Translations under genes and position numbers: made by a program | DNA from: an uncultured Verrucomicrobiae bacterium | GTDB lineage: Bacteria > Verrucomicrobiota > Verrucomicrobiia > Palsa-1439 | Length of the DNA: 21,126 bases | Assembly: GCA_937927265.1 (NCBI GenBank) | Contig: CALBCO010000123.1 | Location: 1 to 21,126, forward strand | Reading direction: 5' to 3' | Part shown: positions 15,701 to 21,126 of the stretch, one piece after another | How positions within the stretch are numbered: the first letter of the stretch is position 1 | Layout: every line of letters starts with the position of its first letter | Notes under the pieces: generated by a model | What the model was told of the DNA's origin: nothing | The model's input: only the letters and a program-made list of their open reading frames with translations | Database searches by the model: none

Positions 15701-16371
15701 AAACAATCGTGCGCCTCCCAGTGATCATGTTCGAGATAATGCACATCGTTTGCAGCTACCACGGGCAGCTTGAACTCTTTGGCCCATTGGCGGAGCACCG
15801 GGTTGACTTTGCGTTGACCCTCCAACCCATGATCGTGAAGTTCGACGTAAAGATCACCCGGCTCAAATATCTGCCGGTAGTCATCAAGCGCCTTTTGGGC
15901 CTCGGCGGGCATGTCGTTGAGAATCTTCGCTGGCACTTCGCCTTTGAGACACGCGGTCAAGCCGATCAACCCCTTCGCGTGTTGCGCCAATAGTTCCTTG
16001 TCAATCCGCGGTTTGTAGTAAAACCCCGTCAGGTGTGCCTCGGTGGACAGTTTAATCAGGTTCTTGTAGCCGGTCTCGTTTTTGGCCAGCAAGATCAGGT
16101 GAAACGCCGCATCGCGCGCGCTGCTGGCTTTCTTCTCCAACCGGCTGCCCGGCGCGACATACATCTCGCACCCGATGATCGGTTTCACCCCGTGTGCGAC
16201 GGCTTCCTGGTAAAACTCAATGGCGCCATACATGGCGCCGTGATCGGTCATGGCGACAGCGGGCATCTTGCAGGCGCGGACCTTTTCCATGACCTCGCCA
16301 ATGCGACACGCCCCATCGAGCAGGCTGTACTCGGTGTGCAAATGTAGATGGACAAAGTCGGAGTGTTTCAT
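12763..16371 (-). CDS. dnaE: DNA polymerase III alpha subunit
   Basis: The replicative polymerase catalytic subunit, 1202 residues. An N-terminal PHP domain begins with HLHLHTEYSLLDG (8-20) and keeps metal-binding patterns (MTDHG, NDVHY). The palm contains PDIDMDFCYNRR with two catalytic aspartates and, later, LKMDFLGLKTL with the third. Helix-hairpin-helix and beta-binding regions follow, then an OB-fold (MTRLGGIISKMALKTTKQGK onward) and a C-terminal tail. This is the DnaE1 type without an embedded exonuclease. An unusual 18-residue insertion, QASSPSTGPADGHSPHPP (817-834), sits between FTVE and KAIRFGLAGIKNVGE and is encoded by repeat-like DNA at about 13870-13929. The ATG at 16371 yields the standard N-terminus; a TTGATT/TAGAGT promoter lies just upstream. 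Confidence 0.96.
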   Translation of the reverse strand: MKHSDFVHLHLHTEYSLLDGACRIGEVMEKVRACKMPAVAMTDHGAMYGAIEFYQEAVAHGVKPIIGCEMYVAPGSRLEKKASSARDAAFHLILLAKNETGYKNLIKLSTEAHLTGFYYKPRIDKELLAQHAKGLIGLTACLKGEVPAKILNDMPAEAQKALDDYRQIFEPGDLYVELHDHGLEGQRKVNPVLRQWAKEFKLPVVAANDVHYLEHDHWEAHDCLICLQTQSQLADEKRMRYGSDQFYLKTPEEMHALFTEVPEALRNTLAIAEKCELVLEFGKLRFPVYPPPPGVTREQYLRQLVEQGVRERYPADKLPELQPRIEHELQVIEKQGFTSYFLIVWDFVHYARSKGIPVGPGRGSAAGSLVAYALRITDIDPLCYGLFFERFLNPERKSPPDIDMDFCYNRRPEVIEYVRQKYGADHVAQIITFGTLGAKMVVRDVGRVLGLSYADCDRIAKMIPPDLGMTLKKALEINPELKTAYQQEEMTRRVIDYGFTLEGLARNASTHAAGVVIGAEPLTNIVPLARGTTETDIVTQYSMNPLGELGVLKMDFLGLKTLTVIHDCLDLVAQTTGRRIDISQIPLDDQPTFDLLKKANTIGVFQLESGGMRDLCRRIGIDSIETINALIALYRPGPMQFIDDYIARKHGKVPITYDHPLLEPILKETYGIFVYQEQVMQAANALAGYSLGAADILRRAMGKKKPEEMAKQREVFIKGCATHHKIPRAKAEKIFEMLEKFAGYGFNKSHSAAYAVVAYQTAYLKANYPVEFMAALLSNDLANTDKIQQFVNECRRMGIPVLPPDVNASRVRFTVEQASSPSTGPADGHSPHPPKAIRFGLAGIKNVGEIAVQSIISVRDSGGPFQSFADFCDRLDLRVVNRKVIESLIKCGAFDSLHPNRAQLFADLDYQMNRANNVQRDRERGQAALFDIAPVHARQQATVAAPAVVWSASEMLAFEKELLGFYVSGHPLSRYADVLRRYELTSTARLSELQDGQMTRLGGIISKMALKTTKQGKPMAILTLEDLEGTVEVLVFSEAYTKFSSQLNTDAAIFVSGAVNLREDKPKLYAEQIIPLADVPKKFTKAVHIRLPVGNTSPDALDQVKGILAAHKGTTPVFFCFMFDDGRYVFVETHEHFAVTPTEAFVTAVEKILGEDTVWLKVDTDKLTAVTHTQQRRTWEKKTKPATSPKAIIWDSNRPAKE
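13870..13929. repeat. dispersed-repeat-like insert within dnaE
   Basis: The plus strand reads CCGGTGGACGGGCTGGAAGC then CTGTTCCACGG. This GGCTGGAAGCCTGTTCCAC string is one I associate with interspersed repeats in Verrucomicrobiota and Planctomycetes, often mistranslated as GFQPV or LEACST peptides. It encodes residues absent from usual DnaE proteins, in frame. No second copy is present in this window, so repeat status rests on recognition. Confidence 0.5.
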
Positions 16372-16383
16372 GCCGCGTGGTTC

Positions 16384-16412
16384 ACTCTAGGAGCGCCCCG
16401 CGTCGCAATCAA
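16384..16412 (-). promoter_or_regulatory. probable dnaE promoter
   Basis: On the minus strand TTGATT (16412-16407), a 17-base spacer and TAGAGT (16389-16384) end 12 bases before the dnaE ATG at 16371. The predicted leader is about 6 bases, with no ribosome binding site. Confidence 0.45.
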
Positions 16413-16470
16413 GCTTTCACGTGCCCGCTACCTCATGCTTCGCACGGTCGGGGCACCCCAACCAGCTTGA
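16409..16470. other. nested inverted repeats in the dnaE-glycosyltransferase gap
   Basis: TCAAGCT (16409-16415) mirrors AGCTTGA (16464-16470), and inside it GTGCCCG (16421-16427) mirrors CGGGGCAC (16449-16456) with one bulged G. The outer left arm overlaps the dnaE -35 box. The arrangement may be a structured transcript end, an operator or a degraded repeat; its function is not evident. Confidence 0.35.
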
Positions 16471-16490
16471 GGGCGCCTCGGGAGGCACCC
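16471..16490 (-). terminator. hairpin after the glycosyltransferase stop
   Basis: On the minus strand GGGTGCCT-CCCG-AGGCGCCC forms an 8-pair stem with one G-T wobble, starting 6 bases after the stop at 16497-16499. No T-tract follows, so it is at best an atypical intrinsic terminator or an mRNA-end stabiliser. Confidence 0.4.
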
Positions 16491-16496
16491 AATGCC

Positions 16497-17971
16497 TCAC
16501 CAAGAAGGCGGCATCACCGGTCCCGCACCGCGTTCATACAGTGCGACAAACAACTGCGGGGATTCGTGCACCACTTGTACGAGCCGGTGGTGCGTGTTCA
16601 TCCAAGCCATCACTCGTTGGTGAAAACCGGGCTGGCGGAAATCCGGCCACAACACCAACCACAACCGTCGCGCATCATCTGCGAGTTGACCGCGACCGAT
16701 CACCCGCGCCAACGTCGGTTGGTCTTCACTGACTCGGGCCAACCCCTGCGGTAGCGCGTCGCTCAGATAAAATTGGAAAGGCCGGTACGAAAACGCTGAC
16801 GAATGCACCACCACATCCCCCGGCTGATACTCCGACGCCACCCGCGCCGCCGCCGTCCGCAAATCCGACCGGATCCACACGTTCTCCCTCCAATAATACA
16901 GCGACAACGCCCACAGATTCCCTGCCATCACCAGAACAGCCATGATGGCTGTCAGTGAAAGCCATCTTCTGTTCTCCAGGTTACCCAGGCTAACGCCGAA
17001 GAGCAGGGCAAACGCCGGAACAACCCACACCAGGGTCCGCGGCAAAAACACATTCGCTCGGACCGACAACCCCGCCAGCAACCCCACCGGCTCAACAACC
17101 ACAACACCAGAGGCAGACGCGGTTGCGTGCCCATCTTCCACGTTGCCACAACCACCGCCGCCAAACTCAGCACCGCCCACGGCCAATACGGCCCCGGATT
17201 CTTTGGAATCGCTCCGCTTAGCAACGCGAAAAACCGCACCGGGTCCGCCCACGAGAAGTCTTTCATCCAGTACCCAAACGTCCCGCCACCATACTGCCGG
17301 GCCAACAGCGGCACCCCTGGCGCGAACAGCACCCCCGCTGCCGCCACTGCCCAGAACCACGAACGGAACAACTCCCGCCGACACCAAACGATATACAATC
17401 CTTGCGCCACGATGGCGAATGCCGACGTGTATTGCGTGTACAAGCTCAACGCTGTCACGACCGCATACCCCGGCCACCGCCGCGACAACAGCAGCCACCA
17501 CGACGCCGTCACCAATAACGCCTGGAGCGCGTACATCCGGATTTCCTGCGAGTACCAGACATGCAACGGACACAACGCCAACAACAACGCGCTCGTCACG
17601 CCGGCCACGGTCGAAGGCGCTGGCTCAGCACGCCGCGTCGTGTCATTTGCCCACCAAGTGGGCAGGCTGGGACGGTTCGTCACACCGGTCGAACCGAGTT
17701 GGCAACCAATGAGAAATACCACCGTCAACACGCCGCACACGACCGAAAAACCGCGTGCCGCCAATTCATCCTTCGGCAGGAAATGAAGAATAAGATAATG
17801 GCCTGGCGGGTGCGTCTCGTCCTCGGCAGCCGCGACAATGTCCGCCGGTGCGGCTCGCGCCACCAGCAGCGTGACCGCTTCATCGAACCACAGGACCCGC
17901 TCGGCCAATCCGAACAATCGCACACCGGTCGCCAGTGCCAGAACCAGAATGAGCCACCATCGAGTTCTCAT
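16497..17971 (-). pseudogene. frameshifted GT-C membrane glycosyltransferase (PMT_2/GT39/ArnT-like)
   Basis: A polytopic glycosyltransferase of about 491 residues that would use a polyprenyl-phosphate sugar at the membrane. The N-terminal part, from ATG 17971, has a first membrane span, then the GT-C acidic motif WFDEA (Asp30/Glu31), THPPGHYL (53-60) and VWYSQEIRMYAL (138-149). The rest, including LSVRANVFLPRTLVWVVPAF and a soluble C-terminal domain ending PVMPPSW, is in the -1 frame. The switch fits loss of one C near 17087-17092 (LLS then PVGLLAGL). Both halves look conserved and neither contains other damage, so a recent mutation or sequencing/assembly error is likely. Residues 94-121 are a probable repeat-derived insertion. 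The ATG overlaps the upstream zinc-ribbon gene's stop as TGATG. Confidence 0.7.
17610..17700. repeat. hairpin-rich insert within the glycosyltransferase gene
   Basis: Two perfect mirror repeats lie close together: TGCCCAC-CAA-GTGGGCA (17648-17664) and CGGTTCG with CGAACCG (17673-17679 and 17690-17696). The encoded peptide (about residues 94-121, polar and proline-rich) interrupts two hydrophobic segments that are normally joined by a short loop in this family. It looks like an in-frame palindromic element. Confidence 0.45.
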
Positions 17972-18237
17972 CACCTCACCCAGCACCAGATAAACAACAC
18001 CAACAGGCCCACCGCGACCACCCACCAACCCCAGCCGATGGACGGCCGCTGTGTGCCCAGTTCCCGGCGTTGCCAATCCTCGTAATCAAATTCGTCGGGA
18101 TCCTCGATGTCGGTCCCGTTGTAGATTGTGTTGTCCGACCAACCGGTCTTCTCGTCCGCGCCGCATTCGGGGCAGGCCCGTGCCGTGGCCGGCACCTCCG
18201 CCCCGCAGTTCGGACAGATAAAATCATTGCGCGACAT
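17971..18237 (-). CDS. zinc-ribbon protein with C-terminal membrane anchor
   Basis: An 88-residue protein. The N-terminus has a four-cysteine zinc ribbon (Cys8, Cys11, Cys22, Cys25; ICPNCG and ACPECG) of the short zinc_ribbon_2 type. An acidic middle (DIEDPDEFDYEDW, about 45-57) follows, then a tryptophan-rich membrane segment (about 67-86) and a very short basic end. It probably sits on the inner membrane with the ribbon in the cytoplasm. Function is unknown; similar small ribbons act as adaptors or structural parts of membrane complexes. The stop overlaps the next gene's ATG by one base, so it is translationally coupled to the glycosyltransferase. Confidence 0.75.
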   Translation of the reverse strand: MSRNDFICPNCGAEVPATARACPECGADEKTGWSDNTIYNGTDIEDPDEFDYEDWQRRELGTQRPSIGWGWWVVAVGLLVLFIWCWVR

Positions 18238-18349
18238 TGCTTTCCATCCACTGAATTTCGACTTGGATCAGTCTGTCGCATGGGCACACTTGGTCGCTCA
18301 TGGACTCGCTCCGATTTATTGTATGTCTGCGGGGCGTGTGGGGTGAAGT

Positions 18350-18448
18350 TTAGTGAACTTCGGCTGTAAAGTCTAGCGGCCATTGGTCGCCCAGCGCCCG
18401 GAGCCGCGCATACAATCCGATGGCGACGATGTAAGAGGCCAAAGCTGT
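18350..18448 (-). pseudogene. possible C-terminal remnant of an unidentified gene
   Basis: Read on the minus strand, this stretch encodes ALASYIVAIGLYARLRALG followed by DQWPLDFTAEVH and a TAA stop. Codon third positions are GC-rich like the real genes, and the residue pattern is protein-like (hydrophobic segment, then charged end). Upstream the same frame stays open but becomes low-quality, cysteine- and proline-rich sequence over the dyad at 18434-18482 and the REP-like segment. I do not recognise the family. It may be the tail of a gene whose 5' part was replaced by repeats, or chance. Confidence 0.3.
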
Positions 18449-18482
18449 GCTGGGGAGGCCACTCCCAAACCGTTTGGCCTCT
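18434..18482. repeat. 10-bp perfect inverted repeat with inner hairpin
   Basis: AGAGGCCAAA (18434-18443) mirrors TTTGGCCTCT (18473-18482). Inside lies a second perfect hairpin, GGGAG-GCCA-CTCCC (18453-18466). On the plus strand the right arm runs into CTTTAT, slightly terminator-like, but no plus-strand gene ends here. It is adjacent to the degenerate REP-like copy and may be part of the same mosaic. Confidence 0.5.
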
Positions 18483-18507
18483 TTATGGCGCTGTTGCACC
18501 ACACCCC

Positions 18508-18545
18508 AGCGACTTGGAGTGCAATGCGACAGCCTACTCTTTTGG
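18508..18545 (-). repeat. degenerate REP-like arm, copy 3
   Basis: TTGGAGTGCAATGCGACAGC (18514-18533) matches the reverse complement of the left arm of copy 1 at 18 of 20 bases. The minus strand continues as CACTCCAAGTCGCT, like the centre of copy 1. The distal half of the hairpin is eroded. The rest of the 18238-18779 gap (18238-18349 and 18550-18720) shows no gene I can support. Confidence 0.6.
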
Positions 18546-18724
18546 GACGCCGATGGTTGTGGACTGTGGGCAATCGGTGGCTCACAGCAGCCACACGCCG
18601 GCGCGAAGGAACGGGATAAAATTTTTCAATAACGCGGCGTGCGGACCGAGAGACGTTCACCGCCGGGTGAAGCTTTCAGCACAGGCAAGCGCCCCCAAAG
18701 CAGCAACGGTGGTGATTCTTTGGT

Positions 18725-18753
18725 TTGACCGTGGCGTGGCGGGCCGGTATTCT
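18725..18753 (+). promoter_or_regulatory. probable promoter of the glycolipid operon
   Basis: TTGACC (18725-18730), a 17-base spacer and TATTCT (18748-18753) predict a start near 18760, about 20 bases before ATG 18780. This is among the best promoter matches in the window. Confidence 0.5.
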
Positions 18754-18779
18754 CGCGCCTGGCGGAAATATCAAACATC

Positions 18780-19940
18780 ATGATGAACACCAAACGTGTT
18801 CTGTTCCTCTATTTGACGAAACATTCAGGTCACTACGCGGCAGCGGTGGCGGTCGAACAAGCGTTCCGTCGGCTCGATCCCAGCGTGGAGACCATGCTGC
18901 TCGATTCGTTTAGCCACGCCAATCCGCTCCTGTCCAAAGTGACCCTGAAAGCCTATCTGGCAATTCTCCGCGCCGCACCGGAACTTTGGGAATACATGTA
19001 CGACAACCCGGAGTTCAAGGAGCGCACCAAGAAAATCCACGAGCTGCTCAACCGCGGCAACTCCAAGAAACTGCAGCGGGTGCTCGACGCGTTTCAGCCG
19101 GACGCCGTGGTTTGCACGCAGGCGTTTTCCTGCGGAGTGATGGCCACGTGGAAGCGCACCACCGGCAACCACCACGTCCGGCTGGTCGGCGTGCTCACCG
19201 ATTTCGTGGCCCACCGCTACTGGGGCGCGCCAGAAGTGGATCTGTACATCGCGCCCAACGACGACACCCGGCAATCCTTGCTGGCCCAAGGCGTGTCGGC
19301 CGAACGGGTGCGCGTACATGGCATTCCGATCAGTCATGCTTTTCGCGCGCCCGTGGATGCGGCGGCCGTCATTCGCCAACTCGGCCTGCGGCCGGACCTG
19401 CCTAAAATTCTCGTCATGGGCGGCAGCCTCGGCCTCGGCCCCGTCAAAGCGGTGATTCGCAAACTCGACAAGCTCCCGCAACCGTTCGACATCATTGCCA
19501 TCGCCGGCAAAAACGCGGACCTGCGGGAGCGGCTCGAACACCAAGCCCACAAATTGCGGCACCCGACGAAGATCATCGGCTTCGCTGAAAACGTTCACGA
19601 ACTGATGAGTATCGCCGAAGTCCTGGTCACCAAACCCGGCGGAATCACCACGGCTGAGGCATTGGTCAAGGCGGTGCCGATGATCATCATCAATCCCATT
19701 CCCGGTCAGGAACAAAAAAACACCGACGTCCTGCTCGCTCATGGCGTGGCCGTGCAAGCCCGCCAGCCGGCGGATGTGGCGGAGTTCGTCAGCCAATTCT
19801 TGCGCGACCCGGACAAGCCGCGCCAGATGCGGCAGGCCGCCCAAGCACTCGGCCGGCCGTTCGCCGCCGACCACGCGGCACAGGATTTGTATGCGCTACT
19901 GACCGGGGCGACCGTCGTTGCTGCCCCCAGCTCCGTGTGA
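18780..19940 (+). CDS. processive diacylglycerol glycosyltransferase (MGDG synthase/UgtP type)
   Basis: A 386-residue GT28-family glycosyltransferase with GT-B fold that adds glucose or galactose from a UDP-sugar to diacylglycerol at the cytoplasmic membrane face. The N-terminal MGDG-synthase domain has LYLTKHSGHYAAAVAVEQAF (10-29), a variant of the usual GGGHxxAA loop. The C-terminal nucleotide-sugar domain has ILVMGGSLGLGP, then VTKPGGITTAEAL (about 283-295) and NPIPGQEQKN, all diagnostic. Either ATG 18780 or the adjacent ATG 18783 may be used. The last four bases overlap the acyltransferase start (GTGA), so the two are translationally coupled. Whether the sugar is glucose or galactose cannot be told from sequence. 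Confidence 0.88.
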   Translation: MMNTKRVLFLYLTKHSGHYAAAVAVEQAFRRLDPSVETMLLDSFSHANPLLSKVTLKAYLAILRAAPELWEYMYDNPEFKERTKKIHELLNRGNSKKLQRVLDAFQPDAVVCTQAFSCGVMATWKRTTGNHHVRLVGVLTDFVAHRYWGAPEVDLYIAPNDDTRQSLLAQGVSAERVRVHGIPISHAFRAPVDAAAVIRQLGLRPDLPKILVMGGSLGLGPVKAVIRKLDKLPQPFDIIAIAGKNADLRERLEHQAHKLRHPTKIIGFAENVHELMSIAEVLVTKPGGITTAEALVKAVPMIIINPIPGQEQKNTDVLLAHGVAVQARQPADVAEFVSQFLRDPDKPRQMRQAAQALGRPFAADHAAQDLYALLTGATVVAAPSSV

Positions 19941-20878
19941 AATACCTGCAACTCAAAATCGCCGAATTTTTGGCGCGCGTGCTCCCGCGGCGCGTAAGTT
20001 ACGGCCTGGCCCGCCGCGGCGCCGATTTGTATTTCCTCCTCGACCGCCGCGCCCGCGAAGCCGTCATCAGCAATCTCCAGCGCATCCACCTCCACGGCGG
20101 CCTGCGGTTTTCCCGTCGCGCCTTGCGGGTTCTGGCCCGTGAGAACTTCCTGAATTTTGCGAAGTATCTCGTGGACTTCTTTACCTTCCTCCACGTGCCG
20201 CCCGAGCGGATCCACCGATTGATTGATTTCCGCAACATTCGTGAACAGCTTGATCAATTGCTCGCCGAACGGCGGGGGGTGATTTTGTTGACTGCCCATC
20301 TGGGCAACTGGGAGCTGGGTGGTGGCGTGTTGGCCCAACTGGGCTACCCCATCCATGCTGTCGCCCTTTGGCAGCCCAACCCCAAACTCAACGCGCTCTA
20401 TCAAAGTTACCGGGTTGCGCGTGGGATCAAGGTAATCCCGTTGGGTCATGCGGCGCGCGGTTGCCTGGCCGCGTTGCGCCGTGGCGAAATCGTCGCCTTG
20501 CTCTGCGACCGTGATTATAGTCCGGCGATGGACACGATTGAGTTGTTTGGCCAACCTGCCCGGTTGCCGCACGGTCCTGCGCGGCTCGCCCTTGCTACCG
20601 GTGCACCGTTGTTGATGGGTTTTCTTGTGCGTGTGCCCGGCGACACCTACGAATACGTCGTCGGCGAACCGATTCAGGTGGATCCGACGCGCGACACGGT
20701 GGGCTCCGTCATGGCACAAATTGTCCACCAATTGGAGTGCGCTGTCCGAGCACACAGCGAGCAATGGTATCTTTTCCACGACCTTTGGGACATCGAGCGG
20801 GACCGCCAGTTGGCGACCGCCGCAGCATTTGGTGCTCCGGTCGCTCCGCGATCCACTCCCGTCATTCCAACTTTATAA
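19937..20878 (+). CDS. LpxL/HtrB-type lysophospholipid/lipid A acyltransferase
   Basis: A 313-residue membrane-associated acyltransferase of the Lip_A_acyltrans family, which transfers a fatty acyl chain to lipid A precursors or related glycolipids. The catalytic motif HLGNWE (His121, Glu126; the HX4E form) follows GVILLTA, and LCDRDYSP and a LPHGPARLALATGAPL segment are typical of the family. The C-terminus has the conserved EQWYLFHDLW pattern. The N-terminal membrane segment is weak. The start is GTG 19937, overlapping the preceding stop by four bases. Pairing with a diacylglycerol glycosyltransferase suggests the acceptor may be a glycolipid rather than classical lipid A, but this is inference. 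Confidence 0.85.
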   Translation: MKYLQLKIAEFLARVLPRRVSYGLARRGADLYFLLDRRAREAVISNLQRIHLHGGLRFSRRALRVLARENFLNFAKYLVDFFTFLHVPPERIHRLIDFRNIREQLDQLLAERRGVILLTAHLGNWELGGGVLAQLGYPIHAVALWQPNPKLNALYQSYRVARGIKVIPLGHAARGCLAALRRGEIVALLCDRDYSPAMDTIELFGQPARLPHGPARLALATGAPLLMGFLVRVPGDTYEYVVGEPIQVDPTRDTVGSVMAQIVHQLECAVRAHSEQWYLFHDLWDIERDRQLATAAAFGAPVAPRSTPVIPTL

Positions 20879-20960
20879 TCAGGATGGACGAACATTGAAT
20901 ATTTTACCAAGCCGCCGTGCAAACTGTGAAGAACAGGCGTCGCCTCGCGCGACCACCGGC

Positions 20961-21000
20961 CGCGCCAGCGTCTTGGAGTGTGGCGCCGCAGTATTCGATG
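20961..21000 (-). repeat. degenerate REP-like arm, copy 4
   Basis: The minus strand reads CACTCCAAGACGCT (20980-20967), matching the copy 1 string CACTCCAAAACGCT at 13 of 14 bases. The adjacent GGCGCCGC corresponds to the hairpin stem but is rearranged. It lies in the terminal gene-free 248 bases (20879-21126), where no other gene, terminator or promoter could be supported. Confidence 0.45.
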
Positions 21001-21126
21001 TGCGGCCGACGAGCATGGAAATCGGAAGGACTATCCCCGTTTTCTGGGGCTGCAATGCTGTCAGTCCTTGAATCCTGACTTGTTGGGGAAAAGGACAAAT
21101 GGGAAAGTGACCTCCGCAGTCTGAAC

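Noticed and set aside
18318..18323. TACAAT on the minus strand as a -10 box for the zinc-ribbon gene
   Set aside because: No -35-like element lies 16-18 bases upstream.
18373..18783. Several 60-95 residue frames in the 18238-18779 gap
   Set aside because: They span repeats and a dyad, lack coding patterns and have no ribosome binding sites; only the short minus-strand tail at 18350-18448 was kept as a possible remnant.
20730..20770. TTGGAGTGCGC string inside the acyltransferase gene as a repeat copy
   Set aside because: It encodes the conserved C-terminal part of the enzyme and lacks the hairpin, so the match is by chance.

Overview
The window is GC-rich chromosomal DNA of a Gram-negative-type bacterium, most likely a member of the Verrucomicrobiota (Pedosphaera/Limisphaerales-like). 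This rests on protein style (a short DxD nucleotidyltransferase, a GH38 plus SGNH glycan-degradation set, a zinc-ribbon/membrane protein next to a GT-C glycosyltransferase) and on dispersed hairpin repeats with a TTTTGGAGTGCG core. Taxonomy is inferred from recognition, not from a search. No rRNA, tRNA, CRISPR array, transposase, integrase or phage gene was seen.

Layout. 1-437 is gene-free and holds a paired REP-like repeat and a 12-bp inverted repeat. 438-3384 is a co-directional block: SurA-like peptidyl-prolyl isomerase, a shortened PdxA, a small membrane protein and RsmA. The surA-pdxA-rsmA order matches the enterobacterial operon. 3385-3956 (minus) is a nucleotidyltransferase-fold gene that overlaps a small upstream ORF in another frame. 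4049-5110 is a leuB-type dehydrogenase. 5231-8203 is a GH38 alpha-mannosidase, followed by a convergent KDPG aldolase (8268-8885, minus) and a divergent secreted SGNH hydrolase (8922-10307). 10412-11782 is an orphan NtrC-type sigma-54 activator. 11783-12224 is gene-free and repeat-rich. 12225-12737 is a secreted coiled-coil LysM protein, convergent with dnaE (12763-16371, minus). 16497-18237 (minus) is a frameshifted multi-membrane glycosyltransferase coupled to a zinc-ribbon membrane protein. 18238-18779 is gene-free, with a degenerate repeat and a possible gene remnant. 18780-20878 is a two-gene operon for a processive diacylglycerol glycosyltransferase (MGDG synthase/UgtP type) and an LpxL/HtrB-type acyltransferase. 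The last 248 bases hold another degenerate repeat.

How it fits together. Most genes are housekeeping (envelope protein folding, vitamin B6, ribosome maturation, leucine synthesis, replication) or envelope and glycan metabolism. Mannosidase, SGNH hydrolase and KDPG aldolase are plausible parts of glycan use, but nothing shows co-regulation. No complete new defence or mobile system is visible. The most interesting signals are: the REP-like pairs, with compensatory base changes in their stems; two in-frame repeat-like insertions inside genes (dnaE and the glycosyltransferase); the dual-frame nucleotidyltransferase locus; a PdxA missing about 47 residues; and several promoter-like sites placed so close to start codons that very short or leaderless mRNAs are predicted.
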